The notes beneath the pieces are model-generated. The model was not told where the DNA came from and searched no databases. It saw only the letters and a list, made by a program, of their open reading frames with translations. Position numbers and translations under genes: made by a program. From assembly GCF_019973375.1 (NCBI RefSeq), contig NZ_BPTV01000002.1, positions 124,001-188,000 of the forward strand: a stretch of 64,000 bases of DNA. The letters are read 5' to 3'. Shown here one piece after another: positions 27,648-35,478 of the stretch (positions are counted from its first letter, which is position 1; each line of letters begins with the position of its first letter). The DNA is from Prevotella lacticifex (GTDB lineage: Bacteria; Bacteroidota; Bacteroidia; Bacteroidales; Bacteroidaceae).

Positions 27648-27655
27648 AACTTTGC
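27648..27655 (+). promoter_or_regulatory. -7 element of the exonuclease gene
   Basis: TAACTTTG fits TAnnTTTG and lies 13 bases before the ATG at 27669. Confidence 0.45.
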
Positions 27656-27668
27656 CGACAAAGAGACA

Positions 27669-28156
27669 ATGAAAGACTTCGCAGCTATAGACTTCGAGAC
27701 GGCCAACTTCGAGCGGACAAGCGTCTGCTCAGTCGGCGTTGTAGTGGTCCGTGATGGCAAGAAAGCAGACCAGTTCTACTCTCTTATCCATCCTGAGCCG
27801 GACTATTATAACTACGTGTGTTCCAGTGTCAATGGTCTCTGCCGTGAGGATACAGATGATGCACCCATCTTCCCCGACGTATGGAAACAGGTAGAACCGA
27901 TGATAGAGAGTCAGCCTCTCGTTGCCCACAACAAGGCCTTCGACGAGACATGTCTCAAGGCCGTGTTCCGTATGTACAGATGGACTATCCCGACTATCCA
28001 TTCTATTGCACTCTTATAAAATCCCGCCAGGTATGGCCGGGCGGTCATCATAACCTCGACATCATCGCCGAGCGCTGCGGTTACGACCTTAAGAACCACC
28101 ACCATGCGCTTGCCGATGCCGAGGCGTGCGCTGCCATCGCCCTAAAGATATTGTAA
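27669..28156 (+). pseudogene. DnaQ-like 3'-5' exonuclease, frameshifted
   Basis: The first frame gives AAIDFETANFERTSVCSVGV (ExoI, Asp-x-Glu) and LVAHNKAFDETCL (ExoII). At TAC AGA (27975-27980) one base is missing. The protein resumes in the next frame as MDYPDYPFYCTLIKSRQVWP, then HHNLDIIAERCGY, and ends with the ExoIII motif HHALADAEACAAIAL. A repaired product would be about 163 residues, normal for the small epsilon-like family. The broken frame lacks ExoIII and should be inactive. Confidence 0.78.
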
Positions 28157-28427
28157 ATTGCGGAGGGACACATTTGTTTCCGTGTGGTGATGTTATCTTT
28201 CTGTTTGCCGTTTTTTCTAAGGCCACCACCATGGGCAAGAAAGCATATCTTTCGGACATGATGAAATACACGCCTTTGTCCATCAGCCGTTGCCGCTCAT
28301 AGGTGGGGCCGGGGTGAAGAATGAACACCGTCGGCAAACCAGTTACCCCGGACAGTCTTCTGCCAGTAATGTCGCATTCTCTTGGCGTCGGATTGTCTCC
28401 TTTGGGCTTCACAAAAAGAAGGGACAC
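28089..28427 (-). pseudogene. possible transcriptional regulator remnant
   Basis: The middle of this open frame (TYERQRLMDKGVYFIMSE, then RYAFLPMVVAL) resembles the C-terminal part of a small winged-helix regulator seen in Bacteroidales. A nearby frame upstream reads YRFFDGEYQG, suggesting a frameshifted N-terminal part. No proper start is seen (GTG at best). It overlaps the exonuclease remnant. Low confidence. Confidence 0.3.
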
Positions 28428-28630
28428 CCCTGATACTCGCCGTCAAAGAACCGGTAGGCAATTTTTCTCACCTATGGTAAATCCTTTCAGCCCTGCCTTC
28501 AGCCTTGGACTCAGCCGCATTTTTTCCCCAGTATGACGGTTTCCATATTAGAATTCATTTTGCTACATTTTAATGCCATATTAAAACGTTGCAAATTTAA
28601 TAATAAAATTCAATATATAAAATAGTTACC

Positions 28631-29134
28631 ATGTATTTTTATGGTTACATTCTCATCGACCATAAGAACAAGACGGTCTTCAAAGGTGGAGAGTTCCTTA
28701 GCATCAAGGAGCTGCTCCAATTCGAGGATGCCACCACACGTTTTGCTAAAATAAAGCAGACCATCGACAATCTGCTGGCTGATAACCCAAGTCTTACAAC
28801 GGCGGACATCAACCGCATTCTCTATCGGCAATTAGGTACTCGCATACACAAGGGTTCAGTATCTCGGAATGGGGAGACCATCCAATTACGGCCGGAAGTC
28901 ACGGATCAACTTCGTCAAAACTATCTCTTCAGCAGGGGCATCAGCCCATCATCACACACAACTACAAACAGAAATCCCCTGCCGCCTCAAGGAGACAACA
29001 GGGGAAATGGTGTTCATGTTCAGAGCCCGGCCAGCACCGGTGCTACAGACACTAACCGCGAATGGGAGCTAAACGGTAATATGGATATGTCAGTCGATGA
29101 CGAGGAAACACAGAGAAGGAAGTGGAGGAGATGA
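28631..29134 (+). CDS. hypothetical protein
   Basis: 167 residues, family not recognised. Residues 1-90 look folded (GYILIDHKNKTVFKGGEF, LTTADINRILYRQLGT). The rest is low-complexity, polar and probably disordered. There is no signal peptide or membrane segment. The start is ATG at 28631 in an AT-rich leader. Confidence 0.5.
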   Translation: MYFYGYILIDHKNKTVFKGGEFLSIKELLQFEDATTRFAKIKQTIDNLLADNPSLTTADINRILYRQLGTRIHKGSVSRNGETIQLRPEVTDQLRQNYLFSRGISPSSHTTTNRNPLPPQGDNRGNGVHVQSPASTGATDTNREWELNGNMDMSVDDEETQRRKWRR

Positions 29135-29163
29135 TTTTAGAATCCAAATAAGTCGATAAATCC

Positions 29164-29194
29164 TTGCGTATTTAAAAACAAATTCTTATCTTTG
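29164..29194 (+). promoter_or_regulatory. promoter of the toxin-antitoxin operon
   Basis: TTG (29164-29166), 20 bases, then TATCTTTG (29187-29194). This fits the Bacteroidetes consensus. It lies 19 bases before the antitoxin ATG. Confidence 0.65.
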
Positions 29195-29213
29195 CCTCAA
29201 AATAAACATAACT

Positions 29214-29363
29214 ATGGCAACAAGAATAAAAAGGAAAATTTCAAGAGAGGAACTTAGGGCTATGATGCCTAAGAAGCTTAACAAGCTCGGCGAATGGTTT
29301 TTCTCTGATGATGAGGATAAGCTCTATGTAGAAGTGAAAGACATGAGAGCCGTCCTCAGATGA
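29214..29363 (+). CDS. small antitoxin-like protein
   Basis: 49 residues, opening MATRIKRKISREELRAMMPK. The N-terminus is basic and the C-terminus acidic (FFSDDEDKLYVEVKDM). Its stop overlaps the toxin start by four bases (ATGA), so the two are translationally coupled. Position, size and charge pattern fit the antitoxin of a VapBC-type pair. No DNA-binding fold is evident by eye. Confidence 0.65.
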   Translation: MATRIKRKISREELRAMMPKKLNKLGEWFFSDDEDKLYVEVKDMRAVLR

Positions 29364-29788
29364 ATCGGTACTACCTCGACACCAACATACTCGTCTTCTT
29401 ATTAGAAAAAAGAAGTGATGAAATCTCCAAAGAAGTGGGCGAGTTAATCATGGACTACGAAAACTTGCTTTTTACGAGCACCGTCTGTGTACATGAGCTC
29501 ATTCATCTATCCCAAATTGGGAAACTGCACATCAAGCGTAAAGGGAAGAATGCTGATATAAGCGAATTCTCTCAGTGGCTTGATGAAATGAGTATTAAGA
29601 TTGTACCTGTAACCGTACAGAATCTTCAAACATACTCTACTCTGCCATTATTTGATGAACACAGAGACCCCAACGACCGTCTCATCATAGCTCAAGCAAT
29701 TTCTGATAAGATTGCGTTGGTCAGTTCTGACCGTAAATTCGATATGTATGAGAAATATGGTCTTGAATTCGTTTTCAATAGAAGATAA
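29360..29788 (+). CDS. PIN-domain ribonuclease toxin (VapC-like)
   Basis: 142 residues. The PIN-domain acidic residues are visible: YYLDTNILVFLLE (first Asp), VCVHELIHLSQIG (Glu), and DPNDRLIIAQAI with VSSDRKFD (C-terminal Asp pair). The family cleaves RNA with a metal ion when not bound by antitoxin. It is coupled to the upstream 49-residue gene. No lesion is seen, so the pair is likely functional. Confidence 0.82.
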   Translation: MNRYYLDTNILVFLLEKRSDEISKEVGELIMDYENLLFTSTVCVHELIHLSQIGKLHIKRKGKNADISEFSQWLDEMSIKIVPVTVQNLQTYSTLPLFDEHRDPNDRLIIAQAISDKIALVSSDRKFDMYEKYGLEFVFNRR

Positions 29789-30179
29789 ATTGCCATATTA
29801 ATGAAAATGATTATCCACATCTACATGTAACCTTCTTGCCGTATAGTCGATGTTCAATGCACTGTCTCGACATTGGCTCATCTCGCAGTCTATACCGGAC
29901 GTTAAGTGGAGAGGATAAACAATTTATACGTATCCGTCGCACATCATTCTGATAAGACTTTTATGCCTTCTTTTTCTTTGCGACCTCCACGCCTCTGCGA
30001 GCAAAATCTGTGTCATCCGTGTTATCCGTGAGAAATAAAAACAGTGCGAGAATAAGTCTCACAGATTCTACTCATTTCACAGAATCTCCAAGTCTCTCGC
30101 CAAACCGCCAAGCTAATCATTCCGTAGGAATCTTTGCGTACTTCGCACCTTTGCGAGAATATAAATCCTCGTGCGTGAG
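29789..30179. other. intergenic region, no gene seen
   Basis: Contains TCTGTGTCATCCGTGTTATC and GCGAGAATAAGTCTCACAG-type words that look like common Bacteroidales intergenic filler. No RNA gene or coding frame was recognised. Confidence 0.4.
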
Positions 30180-30737
30180 CTAATCTTTCTCCCACTGCAT
30201 ATCGGCAAACATCTGGCGCAGATCTCTTGCCTGTATGTCGAGGGTAGGGGCAAGGCGGAGATGAGCGACCTTCAGCGTAAAGCCATGAAAAAGGCCCTCC
30301 ATCGTGAAGCCATCCTTGGTCTTCAACAGTCGCTTCACGTAGCTTTGGCGGTCGGCAATCATCTTCTTCTCATCTTCTTCCGTCAATCCCTTAAGAATAT
30401 CATATTGCGCATAGAGCTTGGCACGTGGATGTTTCTTCAGTACCGCATTGACAAGCTTCACATATAGGCTCACATCTGCGTCCGATGCCCATGGTGACAA
30501 CTCTAATGACAGCGCATGGACGTTCTCATTGTAAGCTACATATACGCCTGTAGCAGACTTATTGTATTCATACACCATCATCGCATCCTCACCCTCGTCG
30601 CCATCTGCCGGCCATTCATCATAGATGATGTCGTCAGGATTGTCCGGCAACTGACAGCCAGAATAGAGATAATCCAGTGCATAATACACCTTGAACTTCT
30701 TCGGTAGTCCCATTATCGTCAACTTGTCGTACTTCAT
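30180..30737 (-). CDS. hypothetical protein
   Basis: 185 residues, soluble, acidic in the middle (PADGDEGEDAMMVYE). No signal peptide or membrane segment. It has a regular alpha/beta-like pattern (ATGVYVAYNENVHALSLEL, LYVKLVNAVLKKHPRAKLYA). The family is not recognised with confidence. Monocistronic. Confidence 0.6.
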   Translation of the reverse strand: MKYDKLTIMGLPKKFKVYYALDYLYSGCQLPDNPDDIIYDEWPADGDEGEDAMMVYEYNKSATGVYVAYNENVHALSLELSPWASDADVSLYVKLVNAVLKKHPRAKLYAQYDILKGLTEEDEKKMIADRQSYVKRLLKTKDGFTMEGLFHGFTLKVAHLRLAPTLDIQARDLRQMFADMQWEKD

Positions 30738-30848
30738 ACATTCATCCTTTTATCAATATATCTTTATCAATGAATCCAAGCCGCCAGCATGTGTCTTGTC
30801 GCTATCATTGTATCTGGGACTTTTGAGCTTACCGCCAATAACGCGCCA

Positions 30849-32036
30849 TTATGACTTTAGGGAAGTGTCAACATAATTGAACTGGTTGAAGCGTGGCAAG
30901 TTATTTGCCTTACTAAGCAGCTGTTTGAACTTGGCAATACGCTCTGCCTTCATCAGGCCCCGCTTGAGCAGTCTCTTGCTGTGCTTGAACCAGTCGAACA
31001 GCACTAAGTCCTCGGCACGATGTTTTGACGGGCGACGCTTGTTCTTCACCATGAAATCCTTGTACGCCTGCCACTTCTGGTTCCACAGGTCATCTTGTTT
31101 TACATGATTATGCTTGGATTTTGATAAGCTTGATGATTCGATATCATCTCCTGTAGTTTTCTTTCTTTTACGACCACCCACATTCGGTTTTTGGGGATAG
31201 TTCCTCCTGATCTCATCTATCTTCAAGAGCAGTTTATCAAACTCGGCTTTTCTGCTTTCTTTCAAACTTCCTGCAGTCAACAGCTTTCTTTGTCTTAATA
31301 GCCATTGATACAGTTGTAAGTCGCTTTTATCCGTTGGTACTTTTTTGTTGTCGTCAAGGTATTTCGAATACCTGTCACACATCTCAAACCATCTTCGCTC
31401 CCAAGCTCCCACATGAACTTCCGTTCCGTTATCAGCGTACAGAACTTCATTTCTACCTTTCTGATTAGGGACGTCCTCCGTAAGTCTTGACACGTGATTG
31501 ATGACATTCTCGTTCCTGTACTGTTTTGTACTCTGAAGGAGCTGGTCAAAAGCGTGTTTCTCTTGATCGGTGAGTTTGTTATTAGAGAAGTCGTCATTAG
31601 CCTTAAAGAACCATTTGGCAATTTCCATTTCCTCCTTTATCTCCATCAACGGAGGACGCTCCAACCGGTTGCTGAAATCTACATACATCATGCAGGCGTC
31701 AAAGAAGCTCACCTTTCCTTTACCATTGACCTCGTTCTCGGAAATGCTGTTTTCACTTCCTAAGAAAGCCAACCTTTGTATATTCGTCTCTCGATTGAAG
31801 ACATAAAACCGATAGGTATCGCCTTCATCGGTGAGTTTTAAGAAAGAAGCCACAAGTTCCTTGTACAGTAGTCCGTTATCTAATTTAGACCTGTTATTAC
31901 TGTACCAAACATATAGACTTCTTTCCTTATAGCGTTCATGTACTGGTCTACGGCCGTTCTCTCTCAAGAACTCTGCATACCTGCGCCATGAATTACGCCA
32001 TCTGGAGTCTGTCGGTTTCTTAAGTGGATCTATCAT
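30849..32036 (-). CDS. four helicase-associated-type repeats, putative DNA-binding protein
   Basis: 395 residues. Four similar helical repeats lie at about 13-68, 111-167, 213-270 and 318-374. Each has W/F-x-x-x-Y-x-x-F/Y-L-x-x-N-x-R/K-x-P, then L-x-x-W/F and a basic end (for example RYSKYLDDNKKVPTDKSDL). This resembles the helicase-associated (HA) domain, which binds DNA. A basic linker (GGRKRKK) precedes the last repeat. No enzyme domain is present. The start overlaps the upstream 171-residue gene by four bases, so they act as a pair. Confidence 0.6.
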   Translation of the reverse strand: MIDPLKKPTDSRWRNSWRRYAEFLRENGRRPVHERYKERSLYVWYSNNRSKLDNGLLYKELVASFLKLTDEGDTYRFYVFNRETNIQRLAFLGSENSISENEVNGKGKVSFFDACMMYVDFSNRLERPPLMEIKEEMEIAKWFFKANDDFSNNKLTDQEKHAFDQLLQSTKQYRNENVINHVSRLTEDVPNQKGRNEVLYADNGTEVHVGAWERRWFEMCDRYSKYLDDNKKVPTDKSDLQLYQWLLRQRKLLTAGSLKESRKAEFDKLLLKIDEIRRNYPQKPNVGGRKRKKTTGDDIESSSLSKSKHNHVKQDDLWNQKWQAYKDFMVKNKRRPSKHRAEDLVLFDWFKHSKRLLKRGLMKAERIAKFKQLLSKANNLPRFNQFNYVDTSLKS

Positions 32037-32548
32037 AAAAAATCAGTTCTTGAAAATGTCAAAAGCTCGTAACCATTCTTATGGGAGCATTCCGTCATCT
32101 TATATGTAATTTCCATACCGCCCGTCAGTGTTATGAATAGTGAGCGTGAACGTTCACCAGCCAAACTTCTTCCTGGTAAGATCTTATACCATGCGTTTAC
32201 ATACTCTTCATTTATGCGTGAGCAGATGTAGTCCTTCACGATTTTGCCTTCCCGCCAATCATTGATAAACCTTGGTAGCCATGCATATAGTTTTACACGA
32301 ATATGTATTTCCTTATCATTCTCTACAATTTCCTTCAATGCGTTGTAATATTTACCATCATCGTCATTTAAGGGATATTTTGCATGTGACTCAAAGAATT
32401 CTATGCCATGAATAGCTTTTGCTTCATGATAATAATGTGGGATGATGTTGTCGACATTAAAACCTTTGGGAGTCATTTCATAAGCTAACTGCTTACGGTC
32501 TCTTCTTGACATAGCCTTTAGCTTTTTCCAAATATCTTCGTATTCCAT
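32033..32548 (-). CDS. hypothetical protein paired with the HA-repeat gene
   Basis: 171 residues from ATG 32548, chosen because the preceding nucleotidyltransferase gene stops at 32550. An upstream in-frame ATG at 32602 would overlap that gene by 53 bases. The product is soluble and helical at first (MEYEDIWKKLKAMSRRDRKQ), with no recognised domain. It overlaps the downstream HA-repeat gene by four bases. Confidence 0.55.
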   Translation of the reverse strand: MEYEDIWKKLKAMSRRDRKQLAYEMTPKGFNVDNIIPHYYHEAKAIHGIEFFESHAKYPLNDDDGKYYNALKEIVENDKEIHIRVKLYAWLPRFINDWREGKIVKDYICSRINEEYVNAWYKILPGRSLAGERSRSLFITLTGGMEITYKMTECSHKNGYELLTFSRTDFL

Positions 32549-32549
32549 T

Positions 32550-33680
32550 TCAATTGCGTTTATACCTCCAGTGTGCATGCCACAGCCTAAAGATTGGCTC
32601 ACTCAATGCCTCTGAGGGAAAGTAACGAACAAGACGGAGGTCACGGTTAAGGCGCTGTAAGTTCTTACCAATCTTTGAATGTCCGAATCGGGCATTACGC
32701 TCATCATACTTTCCAAAGTTACCTCCTTGTAATATCTCATTAAGAATGAATTTTCCTCGATTTTCATCAGTAGGAACTATTGCCCATTCGGCATTCATGC
32801 CAAACTTATTTATTAGTATCCATTCTATAGCTGCTGTAATATCCTTTAGGCCTAAGTATGTAAGAGTTTCCTTCCAGTCTATATTTTCTTTGTCACCCAG
32901 CTCAGCATAACTTTTCAATACATAATAATAGTCAAGAACTTGCCTTAAACCTATGCCCTCTTTGAAAAGATGCTGATAGATGTGGCTTATCTGAAAGACT
33001 ATATTGAAGGAAGGAGTTGGAACTGCAACATCTTTATCTCCTATCTTTGCAAAATTTTGGAACTGCTCGTTAGCATTATCTAAGAAATATCGTTGTAAAC
33101 GTGCATTGTTTACAAAGTCTTGCATAAAGTGTGGACGATAATGCACTTCTACTTCGGTACCATTCCATTCTAACCCGTCCACGTGATGGTAAATAGCTCG
33201 GCATTTTGAAGAAGAATTCTTACGGACAAATGAAATGATGTTACTTATATTTTCTTCTAAGTCTTTGCACTCTTTTGGTCTTACCCATAAGTCAATATCT
33301 CCGCAAGTTCTGAGCTCAGGAGTTGGATACAGCAGCGCATTTCCTTGTCCTTTCAATAGACAAGTTTCATAACCTTGCTTGGCGAACCAATCTGTTACTT
33401 CTGCAACATCATTATTTAACTTCTCATTCCGGCGAGCAATTTTAACTTTATCCCCCATCCATTCCATGAGCAAGTCTTCGAACTCGTCTTGATGCTTATC
33501 TATATCGATTGGCTTAAGACCGCTTTTGTCTAATGCTATAAAGATAACGCCCAAAAGTGATTGTTTCTTGGCTATATCATAAATGCCTTTCATCTCGGCA
33601 TAAGTCATAGTTGGCAGACTATGACTTGTACCTATCGCAAATCTCAGAAAGGAAAAGAATTTATCCGTTAAACTTCTCAT
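32550..33680 (-). CDS. nucleotidyltransferase family protein of polysaccharide loci
   Basis: 376 residues. It carries the nucleotidyltransferase signature CLLKGQGNALLYP followed by RTCGDIDLWV (Gly-Asp-x-Asp metal site), as in the uncharacterised nucleotidyltransferase family often found in capsule clusters. Later segments include YHHVDGLEWNG and EVHYRPHFM. Probable role: modification or activation of a sugar or lipid in the pathway, substrate unknown. It follows the WecG/TagA gene. Confidence 0.75.
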   Translation of the reverse strand: MRSLTDKFFSFLRFAIGTSHSLPTMTYAEMKGIYDIAKKQSLLGVIFIALDKSGLKPIDIDKHQDEFEDLLMEWMGDKVKIARRNEKLNNDVAEVTDWFAKQGYETCLLKGQGNALLYPTPELRTCGDIDLWVRPKECKDLEENISNIISFVRKNSSSKCRAIYHHVDGLEWNGTEVEVHYRPHFMQDFVNNARLQRYFLDNANEQFQNFAKIGDKDVAVPTPSFNIVFQISHIYQHLFKEGIGLRQVLDYYYVLKSYAELGDKENIDWKETLTYLGLKDITAAIEWILINKFGMNAEWAIVPTDENRGKFILNEILQGGNFGKYDERNARFGHSKIGKNLQRLNRDLRLVRYFPSEALSEPIFRLWHAHWRYKRN

Positions 33681-33701
33681 AGAGCTATCACAAAGAGGAA
33701 T

Positions 33702-34451
33702 CTATTCAAACGGATTCTTATATACCCCTAGTAACTGCTTGCCGAAGTACCAAAAGAATTTAACATCGTCAACAAAGTAACGCTTAAACAGACGCTTTGG
33801 CTCACGTGTGAAGCGATAGAGCCATTCCATCGCCAACTTTTGGTATATCTTCGGAGCTCGCTTCACATTGCCAGCCTCAAAGTCAATGGTAGCACCTAAC
33901 GCCATCCAGACTTTCACACCGGGCATCAGATGTTTCCATTTCATGATCCATTTCTCCTGTTTAGGAGCGCCAACGCCCACAAGCACTACGTTCGCTCCGC
34001 TCTTGTTGATAATATTTACAATCTCCTTACACTCCTCTTTTTTCTTCTCGAATCCAAATGAAGGTGAGTATGCACCAACAACTATCTGACGTTCTATCTT
34101 AGCATTAATCCGTTCCATTGCTTTAGCTGCCACCCCTTCTTTAGCACCAAGCAGGAAAATCTTGCAGTCAGCATCGTCTTTATGATACATATAATAAGAG
34201 GTGAAGAAGCTCGATCCTGGTATTGCCTCTACAAAGGGTTTCTTCAACAGCTTTGAGAAAAGTCGAAGTATGTTTGAATCGCATACCACCCATTTTGCCT
34301 TCTTATAACAATCATAAAATTCCTTATCTTTCTGAAGTTTTATCAGATGATCAAGGTTAGGGGTTATCAGCACACCTTCGTGCAGATTCTCCAGGAGCTG
34401 TTGACGGGTAATGTTCAGAATATCTATATTTAATATTTTTACAATTTCCAT
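33702..34451 (-). CDS. WecG/TagA/CpsF family glycosyltransferase
   Basis: 249 residues. Typical family motifs are ITPNLDHLIKL, then VVCDSNILRLFSKLL (the usual Asp-Gly is Asp-Ser here), IFLLGAKEGVA, VVLVGVGAPKQEKWI and the C-terminal basic EWLYRFTREPKRLFKRY. The family transfers a UDP-linked amino sugar (GlcNAc, ManNAc or ManNAcA) to a lipid-linked acceptor in polysaccharide assembly. It is the last clear glycosyltransferase in the locus. Confidence 0.85.
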   Translation of the reverse strand: MEIVKILNIDILNITRQQLLENLHEGVLITPNLDHLIKLQKDKEFYDCYKKAKWVVCDSNILRLFSKLLKKPFVEAIPGSSFFTSYYMYHKDDADCKIFLLGAKEGVAAKAMERINAKIERQIVVGAYSPSFGFEKKKEECKEIVNIINKSGANVVLVGVGAPKQEKWIMKWKHLMPGVKVWMALGATIDFEAGNVKRAPKIYQKLAMEWLYRFTREPKRLFKRYFVDDVKFFWYFGKQLLGVYKNPFE

Positions 34452-34463
34452 GTATATTTGTTT

Positions 34464-35477
34464 TTAGAGTTTTACAAAGCTATCTAATTCTTCCTCTTTA
34501 ATATCGATAGTCCATCCTGCGAGTAGATGATCTTCAAAATGTTCACTTTGAATATCCATTTGTTCTTTTGGGGTATCTTTATCAAAAATCCAAATATTAC
34601 ATTGGCGATTTCCATCAGCATACTTCTTTCTGAAGCTTTTCAAAAATGTAACAAGCCATTCTTTTGTTGTTGGAGATACCGTCAATTTTACGAAAAAATT
34701 GTCAGTTACGCCACATTCAGTTTTTATGGGAGATAAATAGGTGGCAACATCTAAGTCTGACGAAATTTCAAACTTCTCGTCAAGAACATATTCATAACCA
34801 TAATCATTCTTCTTACGCTGTAACTGATAAAAGCAAACATTTCTATTTTTAAGAGTATCCTTGATTTTATCTTTGTCTTTATCTGACATTTCCGAGCCAA
34901 AGATTATTCCATGTAAAGCAGAAGGTACCAATCTTTGCATTCCAAATCGGTCAGTAACAATTCTAACTTCCTCCTCAGCAGACCATCCTGCTTCTTTTGA
35001 GCCAAACAATTTCTGTGGGAGTTTACCTTTTGATATGTCTCGCAAGTCTGCTTTGGGTGCAAGCCTTGAATATTTTACTTCAAGCATGAGTCTATCATTC
35101 ATATATACACTACTTGGTGCTTTCAGCAACGCATCCTTATTGTATATGATACAATATCCTCGCCTCATAGAAGCATATAAAGCCCACATCATCCCTACGC
35201 AAGGATTTTTACTTAAAGAAAATATGCCAACCTTGTCCCTACAAGAGACATATTTTTCAAAAGTCATCTTCACGTTCTCGACAGAATTTTTATTTCCTGG
35301 AAACATTTTTAGTAAAATCTGTAAAGAATTTATAAAAAGTTGCCCATCCAAGAAACACTCTTGATCATCATTGAGGTCTGTAATGCCAGCCGCAAAAAAT
35401 GAATCATTTGCTATCATAGCTAAATCTCTATCTAGATTTTCTATTGTACGATATTTATACAAGTATTCCTGCTTCAT
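34464..35477 (-). CDS. DUF2971-type protein
   Basis: 337 residues. It opens YLYKYRTIENLDRDLAM and has FFAAGITDLNDDQECF, GIFSLSKNPCVGMMWALYAS and HGIIFGSEMSDKD, the usual order of DUF2971 proteins, which often occur in phage-related or defence contexts. The function is unknown and no catalytic motif is defined. One base separates it from the preceding 653-residue gene. It ends the four-gene cassette. Confidence 0.7.
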   Translation of the reverse strand: MKQEYLYKYRTIENLDRDLAMIANDSFFAAGITDLNDDQECFLDGQLFINSLQILLKMFPGNKNSVENVKMTFEKYVSCRDKVGIFSLSKNPCVGMMWALYASMRRGYCIIYNKDALLKAPSSVYMNDRLMLEVKYSRLAPKADLRDISKGKLPQKLFGSKEAGWSAEEEVRIVTDRFGMQRLVPSALHGIIFGSEMSDKDKDKIKDTLKNRNVCFYQLQRKKNDYGYEYVLDEKFEISSDLDVATYLSPIKTECGVTDNFFVKLTVSPTTKEWLVTFLKSFRKKYADGNRQCNIWIFDKDTPKEQMDIQSEHFEDHLLAGWTIDIKEEELDSFVKL

Positions 35478-35478
35478 T

